A DNA stretch of 64,000 nt from Rugosimonospora acidiphila (GCF_039543385.1 NZ_BAABJQ010000019.1:62001-126000), one strand, 5' to 3'. Shown: positions 24,798 to 33,550, counted from the stretch's first letter. Numbers and translations are program-made. Notes: a model not told the origin generated them from the letters alone.

Positions 24798-25979
24798 ATG
24801 CCTGTCCCGCTCTACCTGCTTGCCGTGGCGGTCTTCGCCATGGGCACCTCGGAGTTCATGCTTGCCGGCCTGGTGCCGGACATCGCCACAAGCCTCGACG
24901 TGTCGGTCGGGGCCGTCGGGCTCCTGGCTTCGGCGTTCGCTGTCGGGATGATCGTCGGCGCGCCGCTGATGGCGGCGCTCGCGCGCCGTTGGCCCGCCCG
25001 GGCCAGCCTGTTGAGCTTCGTGCTGGTTTTCGCCGTGGCCCACGTCGTGGGCGCCCTCACGGCGAGTTTCGCGGTTCTGCTTGTCACCCGCGTGTTCGCC
25101 GCCCTGGCCAACGCGGGCTTCCTGGCGGTGGCACTGAGCACGGCGGCCATGCTCGTCCCAGCTGATCAGAAAGGGCGCGCACTGGCGGTGCTGCTCTCGG
25201 GTACGACGGTGGCCACCATCGCCGGAGTTCCCGGCGGTGCGGTGCTCGGCACGTTGCTTGGCTGGCGGGCGACCTTCTGGGCGATCGCACTGCTCTGCCT
25301 TCCCGCTGCCTTCGGCGTCGTGAAGGGCATCCCTGCCCGTGTCGGAAAGACCCCTCGGGACGCTCTGGCCGACTCGTCTCTTCGGAACGAGATCGCCCAG
25401 CTCGCGATGCCCAGGATGGCTCTGGTCATGCTGCTCGGTGCCCTCGTCAACGCTGCCACCTTTGCCACGTTCACCTTCCTGGCACCGATCGTGACCGACA
25501 CCGCCGGCCTGAGCGAACTGTGGGTCCCGATCGTGCTGGTGCTCTTTGGGGTCGGGTCCTTGGTCGGCGTCACCCTCGCCGGACGGCTCTCCGATCAGCG
25601 TCCCGGCATCGTCATCGCCATCGGTGGCCCGTTGCTGTTGCTCGGCTGGGTCGCGTTGGCGGCGCTGGCTGCCCAACCGGTGGCGCTTTTGCTCCTCGTG
25701 TTCGCGCAGGGCACGCTCTGCTTCGCGTTGGGCAGCACCCTGATCGCCAGGGTGCTCTATGAGGCAGTAAGCGCCCCCACCATGGGAGGGTCGTATGCGA
25801 CCGCGGCGCTCAACATCGGTGCTGCTGGCGGCCCCGCCGTTGCGGCGATGACCCTCGGGGCCAATGCTCGCGACCTCGGCCCGGTATGGGTCAGCGGCCT
25901 GCTGGTTGCGATCGCACTGCTCATCGCCCTGCCCCTCCGGCGATTCATCGCACCCCGCGTCGGCCAGGCGATCCGATGA
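24798..25979 (+). CDS. cmx: Chloramphenicol-type MFS efflux transporter (Cmx/CmlR family)
   Basis: 393-aa major facilitator with 12 hydrophobic segments. The family start PLYLLAVAVFAMGTSEFML is characteristic of Cmx/CmlR/Cml exporters. Motif A-like region between helices 2 and 3 (GAPLMAALARRWPARASLL) and motif C-like GTTVATIAGVPGGAVLGTLLGW are visible. The ATG at 24798 follows GGAG by 6 nt; a TTG one codon earlier is possible. Its stop codon overlaps the ATG of a truncated IS481 transposase, indicating a rearranged 3' boundary. It likely exports chloramphenicol or a related compound by proton antiport. Substrate range is inferred from family. Confidence 0.85.
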   Translation: MPVPLYLLAVAVFAMGTSEFMLAGLVPDIATSLDVSVGAVGLLASAFAVGMIVGAPLMAALARRWPARASLLSFVLVFAVAHVVGALTASFAVLLVTRVFAALANAGFLAVALSTAAMLVPADQKGRALAVLLSGTTVATIAGVPGGAVLGTLLGWRATFWAIALLCLPAAFGVVKGIPARVGKTPRDALADSSLRNEIAQLAMPRMALVMLLGALVNAATFATFTFLAPIVTDTAGLSELWVPIVLVLFGVGSLVGVTLAGRLSDQRPGIVIAIGGPLLLLGWVALAALAAQPVALLLLVFAQGTLCFALGSTLIARVLYEAVSAPTMGGSYATAALNIGAAGGPAVAAMTLGANARDLGPVWVSGLLVAIALLIALPLRRFIAPRVGQAIR

Positions 25980-26083
25980 CCCACGCGAACGCTCCGCTGA
26001 GCATCGAGGGACGGCGGCGACTCATCGAGCGCTGCCGAACCCGCCCAATCGCAAAGGTCGCCGCCGAGATGGGGATCTCGCGA
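25976..26083 (+). pseudogene. IS481-family transposase, 5' remnant
   Basis: MTHANAPLSIEGRRRLIERC followed by RPIAKVAAEMGISR is the N-terminal helix-turn-helix start of IS481 transposases. Similarity stops after about 36 codons. The DDE catalytic domain is absent, and no terminal inverted repeat lies between it and the efflux gene. The ATG overlaps the efflux stop. Confidence 0.75.
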
Positions 26084-26170
26084 CGGCGCCGGTGGCCAGC
26101 CACCCGCTTCACGACTCCAACGAGGTGTCACGAACGTCCAGCCCTCCTATACCCGGGCGCCGGCGGACGT

Positions 26171-26332
26171 TCACCCGGCGAAGGTGGGGTAGGCGTGGGT
26201 CTGTTCGAGGCATGCCTCGTGGCCGCCGTCGACGAACTCCGTCAGGCGGTCGGCGAGGTGCCTCTCAGTCAGGTCCCGGAGGCCACCGCGGGTCAGGCCG
26301 GCGGCTTCAGCCCGGAAGGCCGCCCGAACCAT
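26171..26332 (-). CDS. Short coding-like ORF, possible gene remnant
   Basis: 53 codons with strong GC3 bias reading MVRAAFRAEAAGLTRGGLRD at the start and ending AYPTFAG. Upstream of the ATG is an in-frame TAG and no good ribosome-binding site, so this is probably the tail of a decayed gene. Not recognised. Confidence 0.3.
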   Translation of the reverse strand: MVRAAFRAEAAGLTRGGLRDLTERHLADRLTEFVDGGHEACLEQTHAYPTFAG

Positions 26333-26487
26333 GTTCTGCTGCTACTGCCGCGCTCCTCCGGCGACGAACGCGCCGACCGGATCCGACTCGGCGTCCCGCG
26401 CTCCCTCTGCGAGCGGATGGCTGCGATCGATGACCGGTCTGGAACCCCTGGCCTCGGCTAGCGGGCAGAACACAGATCGATGAGTTT

Positions 26488-26531
26488 CGAACACGGCCGG
26501 GGGTGGGGCATCCCACCCCCGGCCGTGTTCG
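26488..26531. terminator. Bidirectional 20-bp hairpin terminator
   Basis: A perfect 20-bp stem (26488-26507 with 26512-26531) and a 4-nt GCAT loop lie 12 bp beyond the GH16 stop. It serves the minus-strand GH3-GH16 operon and would stop plus-strand read-through as well. Confidence 0.85.
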
Positions 26532-26543
26532 CGGGCGGGCGGG

Positions 26544-27917
26544 TCACTTCCGGTAGATCCTGACGTGGTCGATGTCGAACTCGGTCGGTAGGGCCGCGTC
26601 GTCCACCCCGTCAGCGCCGGCCCAAGAGCCGCCGACCGCGAGGTTGAGCAGCACCGTCGCCTGGTTGGTGACGTCGGGGCCGTCGTTGGCCACCCATTTG
26701 TACTGCTGGCATGCGAGCTTCAGGCCATTGAGGTACCAGCAGACGTGGTCGGTGTACCACTCCAGCCCGACCTCGATCCAGGTGTCCTTCAGCGACGCGG
26801 GCGCGACGTAGTTGCCCCAGACGGTATCGAAGTTCGGGTCGGTGTACGTGTAGTCGAACGGCCCCTGCGGGCACGGTCCGGTGCAGCCGCTGGCCTGCAC
26901 GCCGGTGTGCATCACGTTGGCGTACTGGCCGCTGTTGTTGAGCGGTCCCTCGATCATGTCGATCTCCGGCGGCCAGGGCGGGCGCACGTCGCCGTATCCG
27001 CCGGCGAGCCAGAAGGCGGGCCAGGTGCCGAGCACGTCGGGCTGCTTGAGGCGCGCGGTGAGGTAGAGCGGGTGGCCGTCGGTCGGCTCGAACTCCGCCT
27101 TGCTGCGGATCATCGCCGACTCGTACTTCAGGTACGGCTGGTCCAGGCGGGTGGCGGTGGCGTGCAGCGCCAGGTAGCCGTCCTGGACCGTGTGCATCTT
27201 CATCCCGTCGACGTTGTAGTCGCGGTACACCTCGGACTCCTGACCCTGGTACGTCCCGTCGCCGCCCAACGTGTCGAGGGTGCCGAAGGTCGTACCGTCG
27301 GCCGGGTCGGTCCACAGGCAGCCGGCGTCGGGTACCTGCGGCGCGGGTCCCCCGTCGTACTCGTAGCGGGTGCACCACGTGCCGCGGTCGAGGTCCGTGC
27401 CCGCGAATTCGTCGTGGAAGACCAGTTGGTAGCCGGTCGGGTGATGGTCGGCGTGGGCATTGTCGACGGTCATCCGCAGCGGTAGGACCGCCCGCGGTAG
27501 GGCCGGCCTTCCGCCGAAGGCGACGGCGGTGAGCACGAGGGGACCGTCCCGGAACTGTGTCGTGTCGATCAGCGCGCTGGCCGCCGTGCCGTTCGCGCTC
27601 ACGGTCGCCGTGGCCACCGGTGTGGCCAGGCGGTAGATCCTCACCGTCGTCAGTCCGGTGCCGGTGAGGGAGAGCCGGGTGGTGTCGGCGACGGTCGAGC
27701 CCTGGGCGGGGGCGGCGACCCTCAGGGTCACCCGGGTGGCGGAGGTGGGACGGCCGGCGAGCGATGCGGCGGAGGCCGGCGCGGCGCTGCCGAGCAGCAC
27801 CAGGCCGGCGGCCGCGGCGACGACCACGCTCGCCGTCCTCCTGCGTCGACCGGATGCCTGAACCGGTTCAGATTTCGACATGTCCATGTGTCTAACACGC
27901 CGGGAAGGGTTTGTCAC
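26544..27917 (-). CDS. Secreted GH16 family endo-glycosidase
   Basis: 457 aa counting from the GTG at 27917, which overlaps the GH3 stop as GTGA. ATG codons at 27887 and 27881 are alternatives that leave a normal signal peptide (basic RRRR, hydrophobic core, cleavage near APASA). A beta-rich N-terminal module (about 55-160) precedes a GH16 catalytic domain (about 165-457). The active-site signature EIDMIEG carries the nucleophile and acid/base Glu, and FHDEF is a typical GH16 start. Likely an endo-beta-glucanase or galactanase-type enzyme; specificity cannot be assigned. An exact copy of the locus 2 operator lies inside its first codons. Confidence 0.85.
   Translation of the reverse strand: MTNPSRRVRHMDMSKSEPVQASGRRRRTASVVVAAAAGLVLLGSAAPASAASLAGRPTSATRVTLRVAAPAQGSTVADTTRLSLTGTGLTTVRIYRLATPVATATVSANGTAASALIDTTQFRDGPLVLTAVAFGGRPALPRAVLPLRMTVDNAHADHHPTGYQLVFHDEFAGTDLDRGTWCTRYEYDGGPAPQVPDAGCLWTDPADGTTFGTLDTLGGDGTYQGQESEVYRDYNVDGMKMHTVQDGYLALHATATRLDQPYLKYESAMIRSKAEFEPTDGHPLYLTARLKQPDVLGTWPAFWLAGGYGDVRPPWPPEIDMIEGPLNNSGQYANVMHTGVQASGCTGPCPQGPFDYTYTDPNFDTVWGNYVAPASLKDTWIEVGLEWYTDHVCWYLNGLKLACQQYKWVANDGPDVTNQATVLLNLAVGGSWAGADGVDDAALPTEFDIDHVRIYRK
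27859..27870. promoter_or_regulatory. Locus 2 LacI operator, site 1 (intragenic)
   Basis: TGAACCGGTTCA, identical to three other sites in locus 2. It lies inside the 5' end of the GH16 reading frame (codons for E-P-V-Q), downstream of the GH3 gene. It may control an internal GH16 promoter or act as a roadblock. Confidence 0.65.
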
Positions 27918-30169
27918 GACCGGAGTTCACCGGCCGCGGGGTCCAGGCGCAGGCGCAGCGGGTCGGCCGGCTCGCCCGCCCGGCTGGCGAACCAGAGCTC
28001 CAGCATGCCCGTGTCGTGCGCACCGATCCCCAGCCCGGGCACCGCGTCGGGCTCGATGTCGACGCGTACCTCGCGCCGCTGCCCGGCCGCCAGCGCCACC
28101 CGGGCGAAGCCGACCAGCACGGCGCGCCGGGGCAGCCGGCCGGCCACCAGCGCCCGGGCGTAGAGCTGCACGACATGTGTACCGCCGCGGGTGCCGGCGT
28201 TGTGCACGGTCGCGACGACCGACACGCCGGCCAGGTCGTCGGCGCCCACCCGGTCGGTCGACGCCGACGCCGGTCCGATCGCCCAGCGGGTGTAACCGAT
28301 GCCGGCGCCGAACGGGAAGTCGGCCGCGGCGTCCGCGTCGATGTAGCGTTCGGTCGTCTCGAGCCGCTCGTTGTACGCCACCGGCAGGACGGCGCTCGAC
28401 CGGGGCAGGGACACGGGCAGCCGCCCCACCGGTTCCCGGGTGCCGAACAGGATCTCGGCGACGGCCCGCCCGCCGGTGGGGCCGGGGTACCACGCGTAGA
28501 GGACGGCGTCGCACGCCGCGGCGACCCGGCCGATGCCGTGCGGCCGGCCGGACACGATCACCGCCACGACCGGGGTGCCGCCGGCCGTCACCGCGTCGAC
28601 CAGGTCCCGTTGCGCGGCCGGCAGTTCGACCTCGGCGGCGTCGAAGCCCTCGCCCGTGGTCGCCGCGGGCCGAGCGTCGCCGAGCCGGGCCGCGCCGTTG
28701 GTCTGGAAGTCATCCCGGTAGTCACGCCGGCCGGTGCTGCCCAACACGAGCACGGCCACGTCGGACCCGGCCGCCGCGGCGGCGGCTCGCGCGAGCCCGC
28801 CCTCGATGGGCATGGTCAGCAGGCAGCCGGGCTCGTACCGGACGCCGTCGCCGAGCAGGCCACGGACGCCGTCCAGCACGGTCGTGCCGGTCCCGTCGGG
28901 CAGCGGCGGCACGTAGTCGCCGAGCAGGCTGGCCAGGTCCGCGGCGTTCGGCCCGATCACCGCCACCCGCGCCTCGCGCGACAACGGCAGCAGGTCGCCG
29001 TGATTGCGCAGCAGCACCATGCCCCCGGCCACCAGATCGGCGACCGGCTCCGGCGGCGGGAAGGAGGGCGCCGGTGCCGGCGGATCGAGTAGGCCCAGCC
29101 GCAGCTTGACGGAGAGCACCCGCCGGCAGGCGCGATCGATGAGCGGCTCGGTGACCAGCCCCTCGTCGAGCGCCTCGTGCAGGGCCGCGTACGAGACGTC
29201 GCACATGCTCAGGTCAACCCCGGCCCGCAGCGCGACGGCGGCGGCCGCCGCGGGGGTGGGGGCGGCGCGCATCAGCCGATCGACGGCGAACATGTCGCCC
29301 ATCACCAGGCCCTCGAAGCCCCATCGGTCCCGAAGGACGCGGGTGAGTAGGTCTCCGTTGGCGCAGCACGGTACGCCGTCGATGTCGTTGTACGCCGCCA
29401 TCACCCCGAGCGCCCCCTCGTCGATCCCGGCGCGGGCCGCGGGCAGGTGCAGTTCGGTCAGTTCCCGCGGACCGATCGGTGCCGGGGAGCCGTTGCGGCC
29501 GCCGATCCCGGCACCCTGCCCGGCGAAGTGTTTGAGGACCACGCCGATGCCCGGCTCGCGCCGCATGCCTCGCACCACCGCGCGGGTGTACAGGCTGGCC
29601 AGCAGCGGGTCCTCGCCGTAGCACTCCTCGCCGCGCCCCCACCGCGGGTCGCGCAGCAGGTCGAGCCCGCTGACCAGGGCGAGGTGGGCGCCGCGGGCGC
29701 GCAGTTCGCGGGCGGTGTGCGCGGCGGCGCGCTCGATCAGCTCGGGCCGCCAGGCGGCGGCCGCGCCGAGGTTGGTGGGGAACAGCTGGGCGCCCAGCGC
29801 CTGGTGGCCGTGCGGCGCCTCCTCGACGAACAGGGCGGGGATGCCCAGCCGCGAGCCGGCGACGACCCGGCGCTGGACCAGCGCGGCCACCTCGGCCGAG
29901 GCGGCCGGGTCGGCGCCGGTGGACCAGTCCCGGCCCGACCAGGCGTCGGCGCGCAGCAGACCGTAGAGGGCGCCGAGCCCGCCGGAGTGTGCGATCTCCT
30001 CGTCCAGCGCCTCGGTGGTGACCGCGGTGCCGTCGCGGCGTGACCAGGCGTGCCAGCCGAGCAGGCGCTGGTTGAGCTGGCCGATCTTCTCCCGGGTGGT
30101 CATCCGACCGATCAGATCGTCGACGCGGACGTCCAGCGGGTTCGCCGGATCGCGGAACGGTTCGGTCAT
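27914..30169 (-). CDS. GH3 family beta-glycosidase
   Basis: 751 aa, cytoplasmic (no signal peptide). N-terminal GH3 barrel (about 10-310): nucleophile Asp in GLVMGDMFAVDRL, KHFAGQGA substrate loop. Alpha/beta sandwich domain (about 365-590) and C-terminal fibronectin-III-like domain (about 640-751, VSVVATVHNAGTRGGTHVVQLYAR). It starts at ATG 30169, facing the SDR operon across a 132-bp region with operator site 2. It likely trims imported oligosaccharides to monosaccharides; linkage unknown. Confidence 0.9.
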   Translation of the reverse strand: MTEPFRDPANPLDVRVDDLIGRMTTREKIGQLNQRLLGWHAWSRRDGTAVTTEALDEEIAHSGGLGALYGLLRADAWSGRDWSTGADPAASAEVAALVQRRVVAGSRLGIPALFVEEAPHGHQALGAQLFPTNLGAAAAWRPELIERAAAHTARELRARGAHLALVSGLDLLRDPRWGRGEECYGEDPLLASLYTRAVVRGMRREPGIGVVLKHFAGQGAGIGGRNGSPAPIGPRELTELHLPAARAGIDEGALGVMAAYNDIDGVPCCANGDLLTRVLRDRWGFEGLVMGDMFAVDRLMRAAPTPAAAAAVALRAGVDLSMCDVSYAALHEALDEGLVTEPLIDRACRRVLSVKLRLGLLDPPAPAPSFPPPEPVADLVAGGMVLLRNHGDLLPLSREARVAVIGPNAADLASLLGDYVPPLPDGTGTTVLDGVRGLLGDGVRYEPGCLLTMPIEGGLARAAAAAAGSDVAVLVLGSTGRRDYRDDFQTNGAARLGDARPAATTGEGFDAAEVELPAAQRDLVDAVTAGGTPVVAVIVSGRPHGIGRVAAACDAVLYAWYPGPTGGRAVAEILFGTREPVGRLPVSLPRSSAVLPVAYNERLETTERYIDADAAADFPFGAGIGYTRWAIGPASASTDRVGADDLAGVSVVATVHNAGTRGGTHVVQLYARALVAGRLPRRAVLVGFARVALAAGQRREVRVDIEPDAVPGLGIGAHDTGMLELWFASRAGEPADPLRLRLDPAAGELRS

Positions 30170-30255
30170 GCGTCGTCCTCCGGTCTGGTGGGGCGGGCAG
30201 GGACGGCCCGGCCTATGTCGCTGATCAGTTTCGCGCTACGCTAGACCCGAAAGTC

Positions 30256-30267
30256 TGAACCGGTTCA
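30256..30267. promoter_or_regulatory. Locus 2 LacI operator, site 2 (divergent promoter)
   Basis: TGAACCGGTTCA between the divergent GH3-GH16 and SDR-dehydratase-LacI units, 35 bp upstream of the SDR start. Placed to control both directions. Confidence 0.75.
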
Positions 30268-30301
30268 ACATCTGCTGTCGAGCCGTTGGAGTCGTCTGCT
30301 C

Positions 30302-31189
30302 ATGCCTGACCTGTCCGTCGACCCCGTCCGCGTACTGGTCACCGGCGGCGAGGGGCTGGTCGGCTCGGCCGTCGTGGCGGGCCTGGTGGCGGCCGGCCAC
30401 GAGGTCACCACCCTCACCCTGCCCGACGCCGTGGCGCACGAGGGCGTACGAATGGTGCGCGGCGACGCCCGCGACCCGGCCGCGGTCGCGCGCGCCCTGG
30501 ACCGGGTGGACGCGGTCGCCCACCTCGCCGCGATCCCCGGCCCGGACCACGCCGCGGCGGTCGAGGTGTTCGGCAACAACGCGCTGGCCACCTTCACCGT
30601 GCTGTGGACGGCGGCCGAGCACGGGGTGCGGCGCTTCGTCATCGCGAGCAGCGTCAACGCGACCGGCCTGCTGCTCAATCCGCACCATCCGCTGCCGCCC
30701 CGCTATCCCGTGGACGAGTCGGTGCCCGCGGACCTCGCCGATCCGTACTCGCTGTCCAAGCAGGTCGACGAGCACACCCTCCGGACGGTGTGCCGCCGGT
30801 TCGGCGCGTCGGGCGTGGCCCTGCGGCTGCCGTTGATGGTCTCATCGGAGAACCGGGAGCAGTTGCGCTCCTGGATGGCGGGACGCCCCGAGAAGGGCGC
30901 CGGGGACGGGTGGGGCTGGCTCGACGTGCGCGACGCGGCCGAGGCGTTCCGCCTGGCGATCACCGGCCGGTACGAGGGCGCCCACGTCGTGCACGTCGCG
31001 GCGGGGGAGACCTTCGACGACCGGCCGACCGAGGAGCTGCTGCGCCGGTACGCTCCGGACGTGCCGAGACAGCGGGCCTATCCCGGACATACCGCGCCCA
31101 TCGACACCGGCCGGGCGCGTGCCCTGCTTGGATTCGTGCCGCGCTTCGCCGATCCACCGTCCGGTGCCGTCGACGACGAGGAGGGCTGA
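30302..31189 (+). CDS. Extended SDR, NAD(P)-dependent sugar dehydrogenase-like (locus 2)
   Basis: 295 aa, paralogue of the SDR at 21593-22519. Glycine motif TGGEGLVG, GDARD, NNALATFTVL, ASSVNATG and catalytic YSLSK (about 149-153), followed by QVDE as in the paralogue. GGAG lies 11 nt before the ATG. The dehydratase gene starts one base after its stop. Proposed role: oxidation of a monosaccharide to its lactone/aldonate for the dehydratase. Substrate is not readable from sequence. Confidence 0.8.
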   Translation: MPDLSVDPVRVLVTGGEGLVGSAVVAGLVAAGHEVTTLTLPDAVAHEGVRMVRGDARDPAAVARALDRVDAVAHLAAIPGPDHAAAVEVFGNNALATFTVLWTAAEHGVRRFVIASSVNATGLLLNPHHPLPPRYPVDESVPADLADPYSLSKQVDEHTLRTVCRRFGASGVALRLPLMVSSENREQLRSWMAGRPEKGAGDGWGWLDVRDAAEAFRLAITGRYEGAHVVHVAAGETFDDRPTEELLRRYAPDVPRQRAYPGHTAPIDTGRARALLGFVPRFADPPSGAVDDEEG

Positions 31190-31190
31190 C

Positions 31191-32342
31191 GTGCGCATCA
31201 CGACGGTGGAGACCTTTGTCCTGAGCGAGCGTCAGCTGCTGGTTCGCTTGGGTACGGACGAGGGGCTGGCCGGCTGGGGTGACGCCACGCTGGAGCACCG
31301 GCCGGGAACCGTCGCGGCCGCCATCCGTGAGCTGTCCGGCTACCTGATCGGCGAAGACCCACTGCCCGTCACGGCGCACTGGCAACGGTTGACGCGGGGC
31401 GGCTTCTACCGCGGCGGACCGGTGTTGGGCAGCGCGGTGGCCGGGCTCGACCAGGCGCTGTGGGACCTGCGCGGCAAGTGGTTCCGGGCGCCGATCCACC
31501 AGCTGCTCGGCGGCCCGTGCCGCGACCGGGTCCGGCTCTACACGCATGCCGGTGGACCGCCCGGCCAGACCGCGGCGCCGGAGCGGGCGCGGGCCGTGGT
31601 GGAGTCCGGCTACACGTTGGTCAAGGCGTCCATTGCCGGCCCGGTCGGTTTCCTCGACTCCGCCGCGACGATCGCGCGTTTCGTCGAGGACCTGGAAGCA
31701 TTGCGGCAGGCGATCGGCGCCGGCGCCGACTTCGGTATCGATCTGCACGGCAGGGTCTCCGTGCGGCACGCGCGCCGGCTGGCTGACGCGGCGGCGCACA
31801 CCAGGCCCGCGTTCTTCGAGGAGCCGCTGCGGCCGGAGCACTCCCGGCTCATCGGCCAACTCGCCGCCTCCACCAGCGTGCCCATCGCCACCGGTGAGCG
31901 CCTGTTCTGCCGCGAGGAGTTCGTACCGGTGCTGGAGGGCGGCGTCGCGATCGTGCAACCGGATCCCGCCCACGCCGGCGGGATCACCGAGGTGTTCCGC
32001 ATCGCCACTCTCGCCGAGTCGTACGACGCGCAGTTGGCTCCGCACTGCCCCCTCGGCCCGGTCGCGCTGGCCGCCTGCGTGCAGCTCGACCTGGCGGTGC
32101 CGAACTTCTACGCGCAGGAGCATGTCATCGACCTGTCCTCGGCGGGGTCGTCGGACCTGGCCATCCTGCGCGATCCCGAGACGCTCGTGGCCCGGTCGGG
32201 ATACCTTGACCGGCCCACCGGACCGGGCCTGGGCATCGAGGTCGATGAGGACGCCGTGCGGGCCGCGCACCGCCCCGATCTTCTGGTTCCTGCCGGGAAC
32301 CCGTCGTGGAACTACCCGGACGGCGGCTTCGCGGAGTGGTGA
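31191..32342 (+). CDS. D-galactonate dehydratase-like enolase-superfamily enzyme (locus 2)
   Basis: 383 aa, DgoD-like paralogue of 22519-23664. Blocks GLAGWGD, GGFYRGGPVL, IDLHGRVS, FEEPLRPEHS, ATGERLFCREEF, LAPHCPLGPVALAAC and C-terminal DGGFAEW. Where DgoD has WGE and the locus 1 enzyme WGE, this one has WGD. The GTG start at 31191 follows GAGGAGGG closely. It is in one operon with the SDR, and the LacI gene follows 100 bp downstream. Confidence 0.85.
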   Translation: MRITTVETFVLSERQLLVRLGTDEGLAGWGDATLEHRPGTVAAAIRELSGYLIGEDPLPVTAHWQRLTRGGFYRGGPVLGSAVAGLDQALWDLRGKWFRAPIHQLLGGPCRDRVRLYTHAGGPPGQTAAPERARAVVESGYTLVKASIAGPVGFLDSAATIARFVEDLEALRQAIGAGADFGIDLHGRVSVRHARRLADAAAHTRPAFFEEPLRPEHSRLIGQLAASTSVPIATGERLFCREEFVPVLEGGVAIVQPDPAHAGGITEVFRIATLAESYDAQLAPHCPLGPVALAACVQLDLAVPNFYAQEHVIDLSSAGSSDLAILRDPETLVARSGYLDRPTGPGLGIEVDEDAVRAAHRPDLLVPAGNPSWNYPDGGFAEW

Positions 32343-32362
32343 CTCGCGTGCGGCGCTTTCCG

Positions 32363-32410
32363 ACCGGTCTGGCTCGGCGCGTCCGGCGCCGCGCGACGAC
32401 CCAGACCAGT
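32363..32410 (+). terminator. Weak hairpin downstream of the locus 2 dehydratase
   Basis: A 10-bp near-perfect inverted repeat (32363-32372 with 32401-32410, one mismatch) with a GC-rich spacer. It may partly terminate before the LacI gene. Confidence 0.35.
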
Positions 32411-32442
32411 CGCCTTAGCATTGCCTGGACGACCAGAAAGCG

Positions 32443-33489
32443 ATGGGGCAGATGAGTCAGACGTCAGGGCGGCGGCGCAGCGTGCGGATCAGCGACGTGG
32501 CGGCGGCGGCCGGGGTCAGCAAGACCCTCGTGTCGTACGCGCTCAACGACCGCCCGGGGGTCAAGGCGTCGACCCGCGCCCACATCGTGGAGACCGCGCG
32601 CAGCATGGGTTGGACGCCGAGCATGCAGGCCCGCGCGCTGTCGGTGTCCCGGGCGTACGCCATCGGGCTGGTCTTCGAGACCTCGCCCGAGGCGCTGGCC
32701 AGCGATCAGTACTACACCAGCCTGATGGCCGGCCTGCAGAGCGTGCTGTCGGCCTCGCGCTACTCGCTGGTCACCGAGGTGGTGGACAGCCCCGAGGCGG
32801 AGCGCGAGGCATACCTGCGGCTGGCGCGCGACGGTCGGGTCGACGGCATGGTCATCGCCGACCTGCGGCAGGACGATCCCCGGTTCGCCCTGGTGCGGGA
32901 GGCCGGCCTGGCGTACGCGAGCCTCGGTTGGCCGCCGGAGCCGACCACCATGCCGGTGCTCGTGTACGACGAGAGCCAGGCGATCAGGGACGTGGTGGAG
33001 CACCTGGCGGCCTTGGGACACAAGCGCGTGGCACAGGTGGTCGGGCCGCAGGCGAACGCGCCGGCCCGGCTGCGCCGCGAACTGTACGAGAAGTTGTTCG
33101 CCGAACACCGGATCAAGTCGCGGTGGGTGGAGAGCGACTACACGGCGGCCGGTGGTCGGGCCGCGACGACCCGGCTGCTGGGCGGCAGGTTTGCGCCGAC
33201 CGCAATCGTGTACTCCAACGACCTCATGGCGGTCGCGGGCATGAGCGCGGCGTTCGCGCGTGGACTGCGGGTGCCCGAGGACATCTCCGTCGTCGGCTGG
33301 GACGACATCACCGTCTCACAATATTTACATCCCGCGTTGTCCACGGTGACCCAGCATCCGTTCGACGACGGGCGGATGGCCGCGACGATGCTGCTCGAAG
33401 CCATCGAAGGTCGCGAATTCGATGAGCCGACCTGGACGCCCAACCCGCGGTTCATCCCCCGCGAATCGAGCGGTCCCGCCGCACGCTGA
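32443..33489 (+). CDS. LacI-family transcriptional regulator (locus 2)
   Basis: 348 aa. DNA-binding helices VRISDVAAAAGVSKTLVSYA (about 14-33), hinge region ALSVSRAYAIGLVFE, effector-binding domain with VDGMVIADLRQDDPRF and DISVVGWDDITVSQYLHPAL. The recognition helix SKTLVSYAL differs from the locus 1 LacI (SAMTVSRAI), consistent with two different operator sequences. Four TGAACCGGTTCA palindromes surround it in locus 2, so it is the obvious candidate to bind them. A start at ATG 32452 is also possible. Confidence 0.92.
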   Translation: MGQMSQTSGRRRSVRISDVAAAAGVSKTLVSYALNDRPGVKASTRAHIVETARSMGWTPSMQARALSVSRAYAIGLVFETSPEALASDQYYTSLMAGLQSVLSASRYSLVTEVVDSPEAEREAYLRLARDGRVDGMVIADLRQDDPRFALVREAGLAYASLGWPPEPTTMPVLVYDESQAIRDVVEHLAALGHKRVAQVVGPQANAPARLRRELYEKLFAEHRIKSRWVESDYTAAGGRAATTRLLGGRFAPTAIVYSNDLMAVAGMSAAFARGLRVPEDISVVGWDDITVSQYLHPALSTVTQHPFDDGRMAATMLLEAIEGREFDEPTWTPNPRFIPRESSGPAAR

Positions 33490-33504
33490 GATCGCCATCT
33501 CTTC

Positions 33505-33550
33505 TTGACACGTGGCGCACGCGCGACGAACATTCATGTGAACCGGTTCA
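33505..33550 (+). promoter_or_regulatory. Promoter with LacI operator, site 3, for the binding-protein operon
   Basis: A perfect -35 TTGACA (33505-33510) and, 17 bp on, a -10-like GAACAT (33528-33533) are followed at once by TGAACCGGTTCA (33539-33550). Operator overlap with the expected start of transcription is a classic repression geometry. The binding-protein ATG is 69 bp downstream of the operator. Confidence 0.75.

Noticed and set aside
24713..25165. Leu-rich leader frame upstream of the efflux gene as an attenuation peptide
   Set aside because: It does not stop before the efflux start but runs about 370 bp into the gene in another frame, so it is not a typical leader peptide.
27880..29109. 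Plus-strand 409-codon Arg/Pro-rich frame opposite GH3
   Set aside because: Extreme Arg/Pro composition is typical of an antisense frame in GC-rich DNA; the minus-strand GH3 has full family motifs.
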